Positions 31,763 through 41,639 are shown, counted from the first letter of the stretch. The stretch is 53,514 bases of DNA from Thiobacillus sp. UBA3361 (GCA_002360535.1 DEQR01000072.1:1-53514), one strand, 5' to 3'. Translations and numbers: made by a program. The notes: generated by a model not told the origin, from the sequence alone.

Positions 31763-33519
31763 TTCCCAAAAGAAAGTTCGACGCGGTCATCGTTGGCGGC
31801 GGTGGGGCGGGGTTACGCGCCGCCCTGCAACTGGCCCAGGCCGACCTGAAGGTGGCGGTGCTGTCCAAGGTCTTCCCCACCCGCTCCCATACCGTCTCCG
31901 CCCAGGGCGGCATCACCTCGGCCCTGGGCAACGTGTCCGAGGACAACTGGCACTGGCACATGTACGACACCGTCAAGGGATCGGACTACCTGGGCGACCA
32001 GGACGCCATCGAGTTCATGTGCCGCAACGCGCCCAGCGCGGTGTACGAGCTGGAACACATGGGCCTGCCGTTCTCGCGCCTGGAAAACGGCAAGATCTAC
32101 CAGCGCCCCTTCGGCGGCCAATCCAAGAACTACGGCGGCGAACAGGCCATCCGCACCTGCGCCGCGGCCGACCGCACCGGGCACGCCCTGCTGCACACCC
32201 TATACCAGCGCAACATCGCCGCCCGCACCCAGTTCTTCGACGAGTTCTTCGCCATGGACCTGATCCGCGACGACGAAGGTACGGTGCTGGGGGTGGTGGC
32301 CCTGGAGATCGAGACCGGCGAGGCCTGGCTGTTCGAGGCCCGCGCCACCCTGCTGGCTACGGGCGGCGCCTGCCGCATTTTTCGCCACTCCACCAACGCC
32401 CACATCAATACCGGCGACGGCCTGGGCATGGTGCTGCGCGCGGGCCTGCCCCTGGAAGACATGGAGTTCTGGCAGTTCCACCCCACCGGCATCCCCGAGG
32501 TGGGCAGCCTGATCACCGAAGGCGTGCGCGGGGAGGGTGGTTACCTGCTCAACAAGGACGGCGAACGCTTTATGCCGCGTTACGCGCCCAACGCCAAGGA
32601 CCTGGCCTCCCGTGACGTGGTCTCGCGCGCCATTGCCCAGGAGATCCTGGCCGGCCGGGGCTGCGGCCCCCACGGCGACTACGTGCTGCTGAAGATCGAC
32701 CACATCGGCGCCGACAAGGTGAAGGAACGCCTGCCCGGCATCCGCGAGCTGTCCATGCAGTTCGCCAGCGTGGACCCCTGCGTGGCCCCCATGCCCGTCA
32801 CTCCCACCGCCCACTACATGATGGGCGGCATCCCCACCAACATGCATGGCCAGGTGGTGGCGCCGGTGGGCACCGGCCCGGAAGAGGGCGTGCCCGGTCT
32901 GTACGCGGTGGGCGAGTGCGCCTGCGTGTCGGTGCACGGCGCCAACCGGCTGGGCGGCAATTCCCTGCTGGACCTGGTGGTCTTTGGCCGCGCCGCCGGC
33001 GAGCACATGATCGACTACCTGCGCGACAACCCCTATCCGCGCCCGCTGCCGCAAGCCCATGTGGACCGAGCCCTGGCACGTCTGGCGCGCTGGGACCGGA
33101 CCGGCGACGGCGAGCGTGTGGCGGACCTGCGCGGCGACATGCAGCGCGTGATGCAGGAGCATTGCGGCGTCTATCGCCGCGCGGACCTGCTCGCGGCGGG
33201 CATGGACAAGCTGAAGGCCGTCGAGGCGCGTCTGCCCGACGCCGTGTTAAGCGACCGCAGCAAGATGTTCAACACCGCGCGTCTGGAGGCCCTGGAGCTG
33301 GAGAACCTGCTGCCCATCGCCCGCGCCACGCTGGCCTCCGCCCTGGCGCGCACCGAGAGCCGCGGCGCGCACACCCGCGAGGACTATCCCAAGCGCGACG
33401 ACGACCATTGGCTGCGGCACACGCTCTACTTCCGCGAGGGCGATCAGCTCGACTACAAGCCGGTGCGCCTGAAGCCGCTGACCGTGGACACCTTCCAGCC
33501 GAAGGAAAGGACGTACTGA
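31759..33519 (+). CDS. sdhA: Succinate dehydrogenase flavoprotein subunit
   Basis: 586 residues. FAD-binding motif VIVGGGGAGLRAALQL at the N-terminus; the flavinylation site TRSHTVSAQGGI contains the His that binds FAD covalently; substrate-site residues in HPTGIPEVGSLITEGVRGEGG and HGANRLGGNSLLDLVVFG. It oxidises succinate to fumarate. The ATG overlaps the sdhD stop. All expected motifs are present and the length is normal. Confidence 0.97.
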   Translation: MIPKRKFDAVIVGGGGAGLRAALQLAQADLKVAVLSKVFPTRSHTVSAQGGITSALGNVSEDNWHWHMYDTVKGSDYLGDQDAIEFMCRNAPSAVYELEHMGLPFSRLENGKIYQRPFGGQSKNYGGEQAIRTCAAADRTGHALLHTLYQRNIAARTQFFDEFFAMDLIRDDEGTVLGVVALEIETGEAWLFEARATLLATGGACRIFRHSTNAHINTGDGLGMVLRAGLPLEDMEFWQFHPTGIPEVGSLITEGVRGEGGYLLNKDGERFMPRYAPNAKDLASRDVVSRAIAQEILAGRGCGPHGDYVLLKIDHIGADKVKERLPGIRELSMQFASVDPCVAPMPVTPTAHYMMGGIPTNMHGQVVAPVGTGPEEGVPGLYAVGECACVSVHGANRLGGNSLLDLVVFGRAAGEHMIDYLRDNPYPRPLPQAHVDRALARLARWDRTGDGERVADLRGDMQRVMQEHCGVYRRADLLAAGMDKLKAVEARLPDAVLSDRSKMFNTARLEALELENLLPIARATLASALARTESRGAHTREDYPKRDDDHWLRHTLYFREGDQLDYKPVRLKPLTVDTFQPKERTY

Positions 33520-33521
33520 GG

Positions 33522-34220
33522 ATGAAATTCCGCATCTATCGCTACGACCCCGAATCCGGCGCTACGCCGGGCATGCGGGACTACGACATCGACTTCGACC
33601 CGAAGGGCAGGAAGGTGTTGGACGCGCTCATCGCCATCAAGGACACCCAGGACGAGAGCCTGGCCTTCCGCCGCTCCTGCCGCGAAGGGGTGTGCGGCTC
33701 CGACGGGGTGAACGTCAACGGCACCAACGTGCTGGCCTGCATCACCGCCCTGGAAGGCCTGAAGGAACCCATCGAGATCCGTCCCCTGCCCCGGCTGGCG
33801 GTGATCCGCGACCTGATCGTCGATATGGACCAGTTCTACCAGCACTACCGGGCGGTGAAGCCTTATCTCATCAACCTGGACCCCGAGCCCGAGCGCGAAC
33901 GCCTGCAAAGCCCGGCCGACCGCGCCGAACTGGACGGCCTTTGGGAATGCATCCAGTGCGGCTGCTGCACCACCTCCTGCCCGTCGTTCTGGTGGAACCC
34001 GGACCGCTTCCTGGGTCCCGCCGCCCTGATGCAGGCCTACCGCTTCATCGCCGACAGCCGCGACCAGGCCACTGACGAGCGCCTGGACCATCTGGAAGAC
34101 CCATACCGGCTGTTCCGATGCCACGGCATCATGAACTGCGTCGAGGTTTGCCCGAAAGGCTTGAACCCCACCCGGGCCATCGGCAAAATCAAATCGCTGC
34201 TGGTGAAACGGGCGTCGTGA
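33522..34220 (+). CDS. sdhB: Succinate dehydrogenase iron-sulfur subunit
   Basis: 232 residues. N-terminal [2Fe-2S] ferredoxin domain with CREGVCGSDGVNVNG and C in VLACIT; C-terminal clusters in CIQCGCCTTSCPSFWW and CHGIMNCVEVCPKGLNP provide the [4Fe-4S] and [3Fe-4S] ligands. It passes electrons from SdhA to quinone. It starts 2 nt after sdhA; its stop overlaps the GTG of sdhE. Confidence 0.97.
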   Translation: MKFRIYRYDPESGATPGMRDYDIDFDPKGRKVLDALIAIKDTQDESLAFRRSCREGVCGSDGVNVNGTNVLACITALEGLKEPIEIRPLPRLAVIRDLIVDMDQFYQHYRAVKPYLINLDPEPERERLQSPADRAELDGLWECIQCGCCTTSCPSFWWNPDRFLGPAALMQAYRFIADSRDQATDERLDHLEDPYRLFRCHGIMNCVEVCPKGLNPTRAIGKIKSLLVKRAS

Positions 34221-34483
34221 AGGCTGGCGAAGGCGACGCCGCTCAAGACCCGATACCGGGCCGGCTGCGCTGGCTGTGCCGGCGAGGCATGCTGGAGCTG
34301 GATGCCTGGTTGCAGCCTTTCCTGGAGCGGCGTTACCCGGAATTGGACGCCAAGGCGCGCGCCGACTTCGAGCGCCTCCTCGATCTGGAGGATTTCCAGC
34401 TCTACGACTTCCTCACACGGGCCAGCCAGCCGCCGCCCGATCTGCGAGGGATCGTCGATCAACTGTTAAGCTCACGCCATTGA
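34217..34483 (+). CDS. sdhE: FAD assembly factor SdhE
   Basis: 88 residues, GTG start overlapping the sdhB stop (GTGA). The family motif RGMLELD (usual RGMxELD) is seen in CRRGMLELDAWLQPFLERRY, followed by the helical segment LLDLEDFQLYDFLT. SdhE promotes covalent FAD attachment to SdhA, which fits its place right after sdhB. The length is normal for the family. Confidence 0.9.
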   Translation: MKAGEGDAAQDPIPGRLRWLCRRGMLELDAWLQPFLERRYPELDAKARADFERLLDLEDFQLYDFLTRASQPPPDLRGIVDQLLSSRH

Positions 34484-34504
34484 GCATCCATCGAGGCCCG
34501 TCCC

Positions 34505-35800
34505 ATGACCCAACGCACTGCCAAACTTCTCCTCGACGAACACCGGGCTGCCATCGAACTGCCGGTTTTGCGTGGCACACTGGGGCCGGATGTGGTGGAT
34601 ACCCGCGCATTGGGCAAGCATGGCGTGTTCACCTACGACCCGGGATTCATCGCCACCGCCAGCTGTGCGTCCAGCATTACCTTCATCGACGGCGATGCGG
34701 GCCTGCTCTACTACCGGGGTTATCCCATCGAGCAACTGGCCGAGCAGGCGGACTTTCTGGAAGTGGTTTATTTGCTGTGGCACGGTGAACTGCCCACTGC
34801 GGAGCAGAAGCTGGAATTCGACAACCTGGTCACCTACCACACCATGCTGCATGACCAGATGCTGTCGCTCTACAAAGGGTTCCGCCGCGACGCTCATCCC
34901 ATGGCCGTCATGGTCTCCATCATCGGCGCCATGGCTGCCTTCTACCCGGAGAATGCCAACGTCGCCGACCCCCACCAGCGCGAGATCGCCATGTTCCGCC
35001 TGCTGGCCAAGACCCCTACCGTGGCGGCCTGGAGTTACAAGTACAACCGAGGCGAACCGTTCATGTACCCGCAGAACCGCTTGGGCTACACGGCCAACTT
35101 CCTGCACATGCTGCACGCCACGCCCTGCGAGTCCTACGAACCCAACCCGGTGCTGGTGCGCGCCCTGGACCGCATCTTCATCCTGCACGCCGACCACGAG
35201 CAGAACGCTTCCACCTCTACGGTGCGCATGGCCGGCTCCAGCTATGCCAATCCGTTCGCCTGCATCTCGGCTGGTATCGCCTGCCTGTGGGGACCGCTGC
35301 ACGGCGGCGCCAACGAGGCGGTGCTGAAGATGCTGGAGGAAATCGGCGACGTCTCGAAGGTGGGCGAATTGGTGAAAAAGGCCAAGGACAGGAACAATCC
35401 GTTCCGGCTGATGGGCTTCGGCCACCGGGTGTACAAGAACATGGACCCGCGCGCCGCCATCATGCGCCAGACCTGCCACGACGTGCTCGGCGAGCTGGGC
35501 CTGCACGATGACCCCATGTTCAAGACCGCGCTGGAACTGGAGCGCATCGCTCTGGAGGATGATTACTTCATCGAGAAGAAACTCTACCCCAACGTGGATT
35601 TTTATTCCGGTATCGTCCTCAAGGCCCTGGGCATACCCACCTCCATGTTCACCGCCATCTTCGCCCTGGCCCGCACCGCCGGCTGGATCGCGCAGTGGAA
35701 CGAAATGGTATCAGACCACGCCCACCGCATCGCCCGTCCGAGGCAGTTGTACGCCGGCCCCGGCCGCCGCGAGTTTGTCCCGCTCGATCAGCGGGGGTGA
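34505..35800 (+). CDS. gltA: Citrate synthase
   Basis: 431 residues, hexameric type-II citrate synthase of Gram-negative bacteria. Catalytic residues: His in HADHEQNAS, His in PLHGGANEAVLKM with GFGHRVYKNMDPRA, and the Asp region VDFYSGIVLKALGIP. It condenses oxaloacetate and acetyl-CoA. It lies 21 nt after sdhE, continuing the malic enzyme-sdh operon. GAGG before ATG 34505 supports the start. Confidence 0.97.
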   Translation: MTQRTAKLLLDEHRAAIELPVLRGTLGPDVVDTRALGKHGVFTYDPGFIATASCASSITFIDGDAGLLYYRGYPIEQLAEQADFLEVVYLLWHGELPTAEQKLEFDNLVTYHTMLHDQMLSLYKGFRRDAHPMAVMVSIIGAMAAFYPENANVADPHQREIAMFRLLAKTPTVAAWSYKYNRGEPFMYPQNRLGYTANFLHMLHATPCESYEPNPVLVRALDRIFILHADHEQNASTSTVRMAGSSYANPFACISAGIACLWGPLHGGANEAVLKMLEEIGDVSKVGELVKKAKDRNNPFRLMGFGHRVYKNMDPRAAIMRQTCHDVLGELGLHDDPMFKTALELERIALEDDYFIEKKLYPNVDFYSGIVLKALGIPTSMFTAIFALARTAGWIAQWNEMVSDHAHRIARPRQLYAGPGRREFVPLDQRG

Positions 35801-35925
35801 GTCGCCGCCGGCCGACATGCCTTATGCAGCCGTCGTCAGGATGCCCGGTGGCCGGCCTTGCGGCGTGGAAGCCGAGGCTCTAGCTTTCTTACGGAGCGGG
35901 TTGCAGCCTGAGGAGGGCGTATGAA

Positions 35926-38646
35926 ATGAATCGCGAACCCCTGCCCGATACCGCCTATTTTTCAGGCAGCGCGGCCTATCTGGAGGCCCTCGCCGAGGGT
36001 AGGAGCAAGGCCACGGCCGCGCCGCCCACCAGTGCGGCGCGTTTTCCCGAACAGGAAGCCGTGGAGGTTTCCGACCTGCCCCTGCTGAAGTGCGAGGCGA
36101 CCCAGGTCGGGGTGCTGCAACTCATCAACGCCTACCGTTTCCATGGTTTCCGGGTGGCCGATCTGGACCCCGTGCATTGGCTCTCGACGCCCCACGTGAA
36201 TGAACTGGAGCCGGCCAACCACGGCCTCTTGCCCACCGACTTGGACCAGACCTACGAGACCGGCTCCCTGGTGGGCCCCCCTCGGGATACCCTGCGCAAC
36301 ATCCTGGCCCGCCTGAAGGCCATCTACTGCGGCACCCTGGGCGCCGAATACATGTTCATCCGCGAAACCAGCCTGAAGCGCTGGCTGCAACGGCGCGTCG
36401 AGGGCGGCGAGGGTATGCCCGACATGAACCCGGGACGGCGCCGCTGGCTGCTTTCCGAGCTGACCGCCGCCGAGAGCGTGGAAAAATTCCTGCACACCCG
36501 TTTCGTCGGCCAGAAGCGCTTTTCCCTGGAGGGGGCCGAATCCCTCATCCCGCTGCTCAACTACCTGATCGAGCTGGCCGCCCAGGCGGAAGTGGCGGAG
36601 GTGGGTCTGGGCATGGCCCACCGCGGCCGCATCAACGTGCTGCACAACGTGCTGGACCGCTCGGCGGTGGCCATGTTCGAACAGGCCAACCGGGAAGCGG
36701 AGGAGGTGGACCGTGCTGGCGACGTGAAATACCACCAGGGCATGGCCACGGAATTGCACACGCCGGGGGGCAACATCCGCGTCGCCCTGGCCTTCAACCC
36801 CTCCCACCTGGAGATTGTCAATCCGGTGGTGGAGGGCTGGGTGCGCGCCCAGCAGCAGCGGCGCGGCGATCGACACGGCAACCTGGTCATGCCGGTGCTC
36901 ATCCACGGCGACGCCGCCCTGTCCGGGCAAGGCGTGGTCATGGAGACCCTCAACATGTCCGCCACCCGCGGCTTCAACTCCGGCGGGACGATCCACATCG
37001 TGGTCAACAACCAGATCGGCTTCACCACCTCGGATACCCGCGACGCCCGCTCCACGCTCTATTGCACCGACGTGTTCAAGATGGTGGAGGCGCCCGTGCT
37101 GCACGTGAACGGCGACGACCCGGAGGCGGTGATCCGCGCGGTCAAGATCGCCTTCGACTACCGCATGGCCTTCCGCCGCGACGTGGCCATCGACCTGATC
37201 TGCTACCGGCGCCTGGGCCACAACGAACAGGACGAGCCCATGGTCACCCAGCCCCTCATGTACCGGAAGATCCGCGACCTGCCCACCACCCGCGAGCTGT
37301 ATGCCCGCCGCCTGGCCGCCGACGGCGCGGTGAAGCCCGACGAGCCGGAGCACCTGTACCAGATTTACTACGACAGCCTGGATGCCCCGGTGGACCACCT
37401 GCCCAAGCCGCGCAACCCCTACGCAGCGGATTGGGCGCCCTACAAGGACAGCCATTGGCGCGCCGAGGCCGATACCATGGTGCCGCGCGAGCGTCTCAAG
37501 CTGCTGGGCCAGCGGCTGTGCGAGGTGCCCGACGGTTTCAATCTGCACCCGCGGGTGATCATGATCCTGGGCAACCGGCGCCGGATGGCGGAGGGTGAGA
37601 TGCGCCTGGACTGGGGCATGGCCGAAACCCTGGCTTACGCCACCCTGCTCACCGAGGGCCACGGGGTGCGCCTGTCCGGCCAGGACTCGGGCCGCGGCAC
37701 CTTTTTCCACCGGCATGCCGTGTGGCATGACCAGCAGCGGGAAAACCGGGAATCGGGCTACTTCATCCCCCTGCAACACCTGCAACCCGGCCAGGCCCAC
37801 TTCCTGGTGGTCGATTCCCTGCTCTCGGAGGAGGCGGTGCTGGGCTTCGAATACGGCTACGCCGGTGCCGCGCCGGAACAGCTGGTGATCTGGGAGGCCC
37901 AGTTCGGCGACTTCGTCAACGGCGCCCAGGTGCTCATCGACCAATTCATCGCATCCGGGCAGGTGAAATGGGGCCGGCTCAACGGCCTGACCCTGTTTCT
38001 GCCCCACGGCTACGAAGGGCAGGGGCCCGAACACTCCTCGGCGCGCATCGAGCGATTCCTGCAACTGGCCGCCGACGACAATATGCAGATCGTGCAACCC
38101 TCCACGCCGGCACAGATGTTCCACGTGCTGCGCCGCCAGGTGCTGCGTCCTTACCGCCACCCCCTGGTGCTGTTCTCTCCGAAAAGCCTGCTGCGCCATC
38201 CCGATTCCAGTTCCGATCTGGGCGAGCTGGCCGAGGGCCGGTTCCAGCCCGTGCTGGGGGATGCCTCCGCGGAGGAAGCCGGCGCCGTCACCCGCCTGGT
38301 GTTCTCTAGCGGCCGCATCTACTTCGACCTGGCTCGTGCGAAGGGGGAACGGGAGCGGCAGGACACCGCCCTGCTGCGCGTCGAGCAGTACTACCCTCTG
38401 CCGGATCGGGAGATCCTGGCCGAATTGGCACGCTACCCCAACGCTCGGGAAATTTTTTGGGCACAGGACGAACCCCGCAATCAGGGGGCTTGGCGATTCA
38501 TGGCCCATCACCTGGGCCAGTTGGCCGGGCGCCGGATCAACTACGTCGGCCGCCCGGCCAGCGCCTCGCCCGCCACGGGGCACCACGCCACCCACCAGCG
38601 GCAGCTGGATAACATCATCGATACGATCTTCCCGGCAGCGTCCTAG
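35926..38646 (+). CDS. sucA: 2-oxoglutarate dehydrogenase E1 component
   Basis: 906 residues. Thiamine diphosphate enzyme: LGMAHRGRINVLHNVL, FNPSHLEIVNPVVEG, the TPP/Mg region HGDAALSGQGVVMETLNMS with VVNNQIGFTT, and the transketolase-like second half (RLSGQDSGRGTFFHRHAVWHD, LPHGYEGQGPEHSSARIERF). It decarboxylates 2-oxoglutarate in the TCA cycle. Normally sucB and lpd follow; here sucA is followed, after 6 nt, by the convergent feoB, so E2 and E3 must be encoded elsewhere if the complex works. GAGGAGG lies nine bases before ATG 35926. It ends in TAG. Confidence 0.96.
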   Translation: MNREPLPDTAYFSGSAAYLEALAEGRSKATAAPPTSAARFPEQEAVEVSDLPLLKCEATQVGVLQLINAYRFHGFRVADLDPVHWLSTPHVNELEPANHGLLPTDLDQTYETGSLVGPPRDTLRNILARLKAIYCGTLGAEYMFIRETSLKRWLQRRVEGGEGMPDMNPGRRRWLLSELTAAESVEKFLHTRFVGQKRFSLEGAESLIPLLNYLIELAAQAEVAEVGLGMAHRGRINVLHNVLDRSAVAMFEQANREAEEVDRAGDVKYHQGMATELHTPGGNIRVALAFNPSHLEIVNPVVEGWVRAQQQRRGDRHGNLVMPVLIHGDAALSGQGVVMETLNMSATRGFNSGGTIHIVVNNQIGFTTSDTRDARSTLYCTDVFKMVEAPVLHVNGDDPEAVIRAVKIAFDYRMAFRRDVAIDLICYRRLGHNEQDEPMVTQPLMYRKIRDLPTTRELYARRLAADGAVKPDEPEHLYQIYYDSLDAPVDHLPKPRNPYAADWAPYKDSHWRAEADTMVPRERLKLLGQRLCEVPDGFNLHPRVIMILGNRRRMAEGEMRLDWGMAETLAYATLLTEGHGVRLSGQDSGRGTFFHRHAVWHDQQRENRESGYFIPLQHLQPGQAHFLVVDSLLSEEAVLGFEYGYAGAAPEQLVIWEAQFGDFVNGAQVLIDQFIASGQVKWGRLNGLTLFLPHGYEGQGPEHSSARIERFLQLAADDNMQIVQPSTPAQMFHVLRRQVLRPYRHPLVLFSPKSLLRHPDSSSDLGELAEGRFQPVLGDASAEEAGAVTRLVFSSGRIYFDLARAKGERERQDTALLRVEQYYPLPDREILAELARYPNAREIFWAQDEPRNQGAWRFMAHHLGQLAGRRINYVGRPASASPATGHHATHQRQLDNIIDTIFPAAS

Positions 38647-38652
38647 GCCGGG

Positions 38653-40434
38653 TCAGGACAAGTGCCGGGCGGTTTGATAGAACGCCCAGCTCACCACCCA
38701 GGCCAGCCCCAGCGACCAGCCCAGGCTGAACAGGGTGAAACCCAGACTGCGGGATTCCTGGCGGATCACCGCAAGGGTTGAGACGCAGGGGGTGTAGATC
38801 AGGGTGAACAGCATGAAGCTCAGCGCGGAGACCCAGTCCACCCGCGCGGCGATCACCGCGTCCAGGCTGTCCGGACCGACGGCGTAGATCACCGCCAGGG
38901 CGCCGATCACGATCTCCTTGGCCACGAAACCGAACAGCAGGGCGATGGCCAGCATCTGGTCGATGCCCAGGGGATCGAACACCGGGGCGATGAAATCCGC
39001 TAGGCGCCCGGCCAGAGTCTCCGCCGAAGCCGGCGCGGCGTCGAACGGGAAGTGGGTGAGCAACCAGACGAGGGCCACCCCCAGCAGGATGAAGCCGCCC
39101 GCCTCGCGCAGGAAATGCGTGGATTCGCGCCAACCCTGGGCCAGCAGGTAACCCAGATGAGGCATGCGGTAGGGCGGGATCTCCATAAGCAGGGGCTCGT
39201 GGCTGTTCAGTCTGTGGCGCCACAGGAAGGCGCTCAGGAAGGCGATGGCGAAGCTCAGAAGGTATAGCCCGAACAAGACCCAGGGCGCGGCCGTGGGCGA
39301 AAACACGGCGGTGGTGAAGAACAGGAACACCTGCAGCCGGGCCGAGCACAGCGAGAAAGGGATGGTGAGCATGGTCAGCAGGCGCAGGCCGCGCGAGCGC
39401 ATCACCCGCGTGCCCATGATGGCCGGCACGTTGCAGCCGAAGCCCATCAGCTGCAATACGAAGGCCCGGCCGTCCAGACCCATGCGGGCCATCAGGGCGT
39501 CGGCCAGGAAGGCCGCGCGGGCCAGATAGCCGCTGTCCTCCACGGCCGCCATGACCAGGAAGAACACGAAGATGATGGGCAGAAAGCTCAGCACGGTGCC
39601 CAGGCCATCGTAGAGGCCCTCGGCCAGGAAGCTGCGCGGAATCTCCGGCAGGCCGCCCAGCATGGGGGTCAACAGCAGGTCCTTCACCCTTGTGAGCAGC
39701 CATTCCATGCCGTCCTGCAAGGGTGTGCCCAGTCCGTAGATGGCCTGGAAGACGCCCAGAAGCAGCAGCAGGAACAGGGGCGGGCCGATCCAGGGATGCA
39801 GGGCATAACGGTCCAGGCGCTCGGTCAGGCTCCTGGGCAGCACCAGCGGCGACTGGACGGCCTGGCTCAGCAGCGCCTGGGTTTCCTGCTCCAGGCGGTG
39901 GTCCTCGGTGAAGTTGTCGAAATTCGCCTGGATGGTGTCCCCACCAGCCCGCAGCAGGCCTTCCATGGAGGCCTTGGCCTGGGGCAGGCCCTGGCCCGCC
40001 TTGGCCGAGATCATGTGCACGGGTAGGCCCAGACTCGCCGACAACCGTCCGGTATCGATCCGCATGCCCAGCTTGGCGGCTTCATCGGCCATGTTCAACA
40101 GCAGGATCATGGGCAGGCCCAGCTGCTTGAGTTGCAGGGCCAGGGCCAGCTGGCGGTCCAGTTGCACGCCGTTGAGGACTACGGCGATGAGATCGATCGG
40201 CTGGCTTTCCAGGAAACGGCGCACTACTTGCTCGTCCTCGGAAAACCCATGCAGGTTGTAGATGCCCGGCAGATCGACCACCTCGACCATGTCGCCCGCC
40301 AGCAGGAGCTTGGCGGACAGCAGTTCGACGGTGAGGCCGGGCCAGTTGCCGACTCGGGCACCGGCCCCGGTCAGTCGGTTGAACAGCGTGGACTTGCCCG
40401 TATTGGGCATGCCCAGCAGGGCGATGCGTTTCAA
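38653..40434 (-). CDS. feoB: Ferrous iron transport protein B
   Basis: 593 residues. N-terminal G domain: G1 GMPNTGKSTLFN, G3 DLPGIYNL, G4 NMAD. A helical GDI-like linker is followed by a membrane domain with two Gate motifs (SGYLARAAFLADALM...GFGCNVPAIM and the C-terminal VAKEIVIGALAVIY) and about eight to nine helices. It takes up Fe(II) across the inner membrane. It is shorter than E. coli FeoB (773), with a compact transmembrane part. The ATG overlaps the feoA stop (ATGA). It is convergent with sucA, with only 6 nt between the stops. Confidence 0.95.
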   Translation of the reverse strand: MKRIALLGMPNTGKSTLFNRLTGAGARVGNWPGLTVELLSAKLLLAGDMVEVVDLPGIYNLHGFSEDEQVVRRFLESQPIDLIAVVLNGVQLDRQLALALQLKQLGLPMILLLNMADEAAKLGMRIDTGRLSASLGLPVHMISAKAGQGLPQAKASMEGLLRAGGDTIQANFDNFTEDHRLEQETQALLSQAVQSPLVLPRSLTERLDRYALHPWIGPPLFLLLLLGVFQAIYGLGTPLQDGMEWLLTRVKDLLLTPMLGGLPEIPRSFLAEGLYDGLGTVLSFLPIIFVFFLVMAAVEDSGYLARAAFLADALMARMGLDGRAFVLQLMGFGCNVPAIMGTRVMRSRGLRLLTMLTIPFSLCSARLQVFLFFTTAVFSPTAAPWVLFGLYLLSFAIAFLSAFLWRHRLNSHEPLLMEIPPYRMPHLGYLLAQGWRESTHFLREAGGFILLGVALVWLLTHFPFDAAPASAETLAGRLADFIAPVFDPLGIDQMLAIALLFGFVAKEIVIGALAVIYAVGPDSLDAVIAARVDWVSALSFMLFTLIYTPCVSTLAVIRQESRSLGFTLFSLGWSLGLAWVVSWAFYQTARHLS

Positions 40435-40733
40435 GACTGGGGCTCTAGGCTGATACTTCTCGCTTCGTCGAGACGGATGAGCAGGTTGGTGTGGCCGGAG
40501 CGGATTTCCAGCGGGCCATGGAAGGGGGCCTTACGGATCACCTGCACCGTGCGGCCTGGCAGCAGACCGAGGGCATGCATGCGTAAACGCAGCTCGCTTT
40601 CCGCGCCCAACGCATTGATCACCCCCGTGTCACCCGCTTTCAGTTCGGCCAGATTGGCATGCGTCGGGCCATCGGTCACGGTAGCCTGCAGACGGATGGG
40701 GGCAAACTCGTTCTGAATGCTCAGGGTAGTCAT
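40431..40733 (-). CDS. feoA: Ferrous iron transport protein A
   Basis: About 100 residues, SH3-like FeoA domain: LAELKAGDTGVINALGAESELRLRMHALGLLPGRTVQVIRKAPFHGPLEI. FeoA is a small cytoplasmic partner of FeoB. I chose ATG 40733; an in-frame ATG at 40772 would give a longer product but would put the start immediately beside the Fur box. No strong Shine-Dalgarno was seen for either. Confidence 0.88.
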   Translation of the reverse strand: MTTLSIQNEFAPIRLQATVTDGPTHANLAELKAGDTGVINALGAESELRLRMHALGLLPGRTVQVIRKAPFHGPLEIRSGHTNLLIRLDEARSISLEPQS

Positions 40734-40776
40734 TTCGGGCGAGGGTTTGATGAGCAGTGACGCAATTATCATCTCA

Positions 40777-40795
40777 TCTAATGAGAACTATTATC
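40777..40795 (-). promoter_or_regulatory. Probable Fur box upstream of feoAB
   Basis: On the minus strand GATAATAGTTCTCATTAGA matches the 19-bp Fur consensus GATAATGATAATCATTATC at 13 positions, within a strongly AT-rich stretch ahead of feoA. This fits iron-repressed ferrous iron uptake. Confidence 0.6.
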
Positions 40796-40874
40796 AACAT
40801 ATTTTTTGTTTCATGGGATCGTCATGTCCTGTTTGTGGTAACGATACAAACACGGGAATGGTCCGGGCCGAACC

Positions 40875-41594
40875 TCAGGGCCGGGCGTCGAAGCGGATGA
40901 CGGTGCGCAGGATGCCCTCGAATACCGTGTCGTAGGACACTCCGTCCGTCCGCGGATCGACCCGGAATCCCGCTTGCGCCTCGGGCGTGATCTCCACATA
41001 GCGGATGCGGTCGGTCAGCAGTCTGACGTTCATCGATACCCGCATGGGGTAGTAGCCGTCCAGGAATTTCCGCATGTAGGGACCATTGCTCAAGTTCCAG
41101 CTTTGCTCTCCGTTGCGGGACAGGGCACGGGTCTCGGCGCGGATGCACAGCCGTGCGTCAGAGCTGACGTCGCGCAGCTGAACGCTGCTCGCTTCGGCAT
41201 GCGCCTCGCCGATGTTGCGGCTCTCGATCACTTCGATGTTCCTTACCCGATCGGCGTGATAGACGATTTGCGCCTTGGGCACGGCATCCAGGTGTTCGTG
41301 GCACTGCTCCAGTCGTACCCAGCCGTCGGCCAGGCTGGCTTCGTCGATGGTGATGCTGTTGTGGTGATGATGGATGGCGCGGTCTGCGGGCAGGGCGACA
41401 AATTTGAGATCGCCCTCGTTGACATCGCGGGCGCCCTTGAAAAACATCTCCTCTTCGCTGGCGGCCTGGGCCGGGGAGACCGTCACGATAAACAAGAGTG
41501 CGAGCAACGGAGCGGTCCGGGCCGGCCGGGCAAAGCGCCCATGTGGAACACGAGGCTTGCGAAGCAGGCACAATTGGCGGGGGCGAAGAGTCAA
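40875..41594 (-). CDS. Exported protein of unknown function
   Basis: About 239 residues if read from TTG 41594; a signal peptide (PLLALLFIVTVSPAQA) ends near residue 44, so the true start may be further in. The mature protein has an internal His run (AIHHHHNSITIDEASLADGW), two Cys (EQCHEHL and LCIRAETRAL) and mixed alpha/beta character. I do not recognise the family. It lies 45 nt downstream of the NlpC/P60 gene on the same strand, so the pair may act together at the cell envelope. Confidence 0.65.
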   Translation of the reverse strand: MTLRPRQLCLLRKPRVPHGRFARPARTAPLLALLFIVTVSPAQAASEEEMFFKGARDVNEGDLKFVALPADRAIHHHHNSITIDEASLADGWVRLEQCHEHLDAVPKAQIVYHADRVRNIEVIESRNIGEAHAEASSVQLRDVSSDARLCIRAETRALSRNGEQSWNLSNGPYMRKFLDGYYPMRVSMNVRLLTDRIRYVEITPEAQAGFRVDPRTDGVSYDTVFEGILRTVIRFDARP

Positions 41595-41639
41595 GAGACC
41601 GGCCCCCTGCCTGCCGGGAGCCGGCTGAGAAGGGGACTA

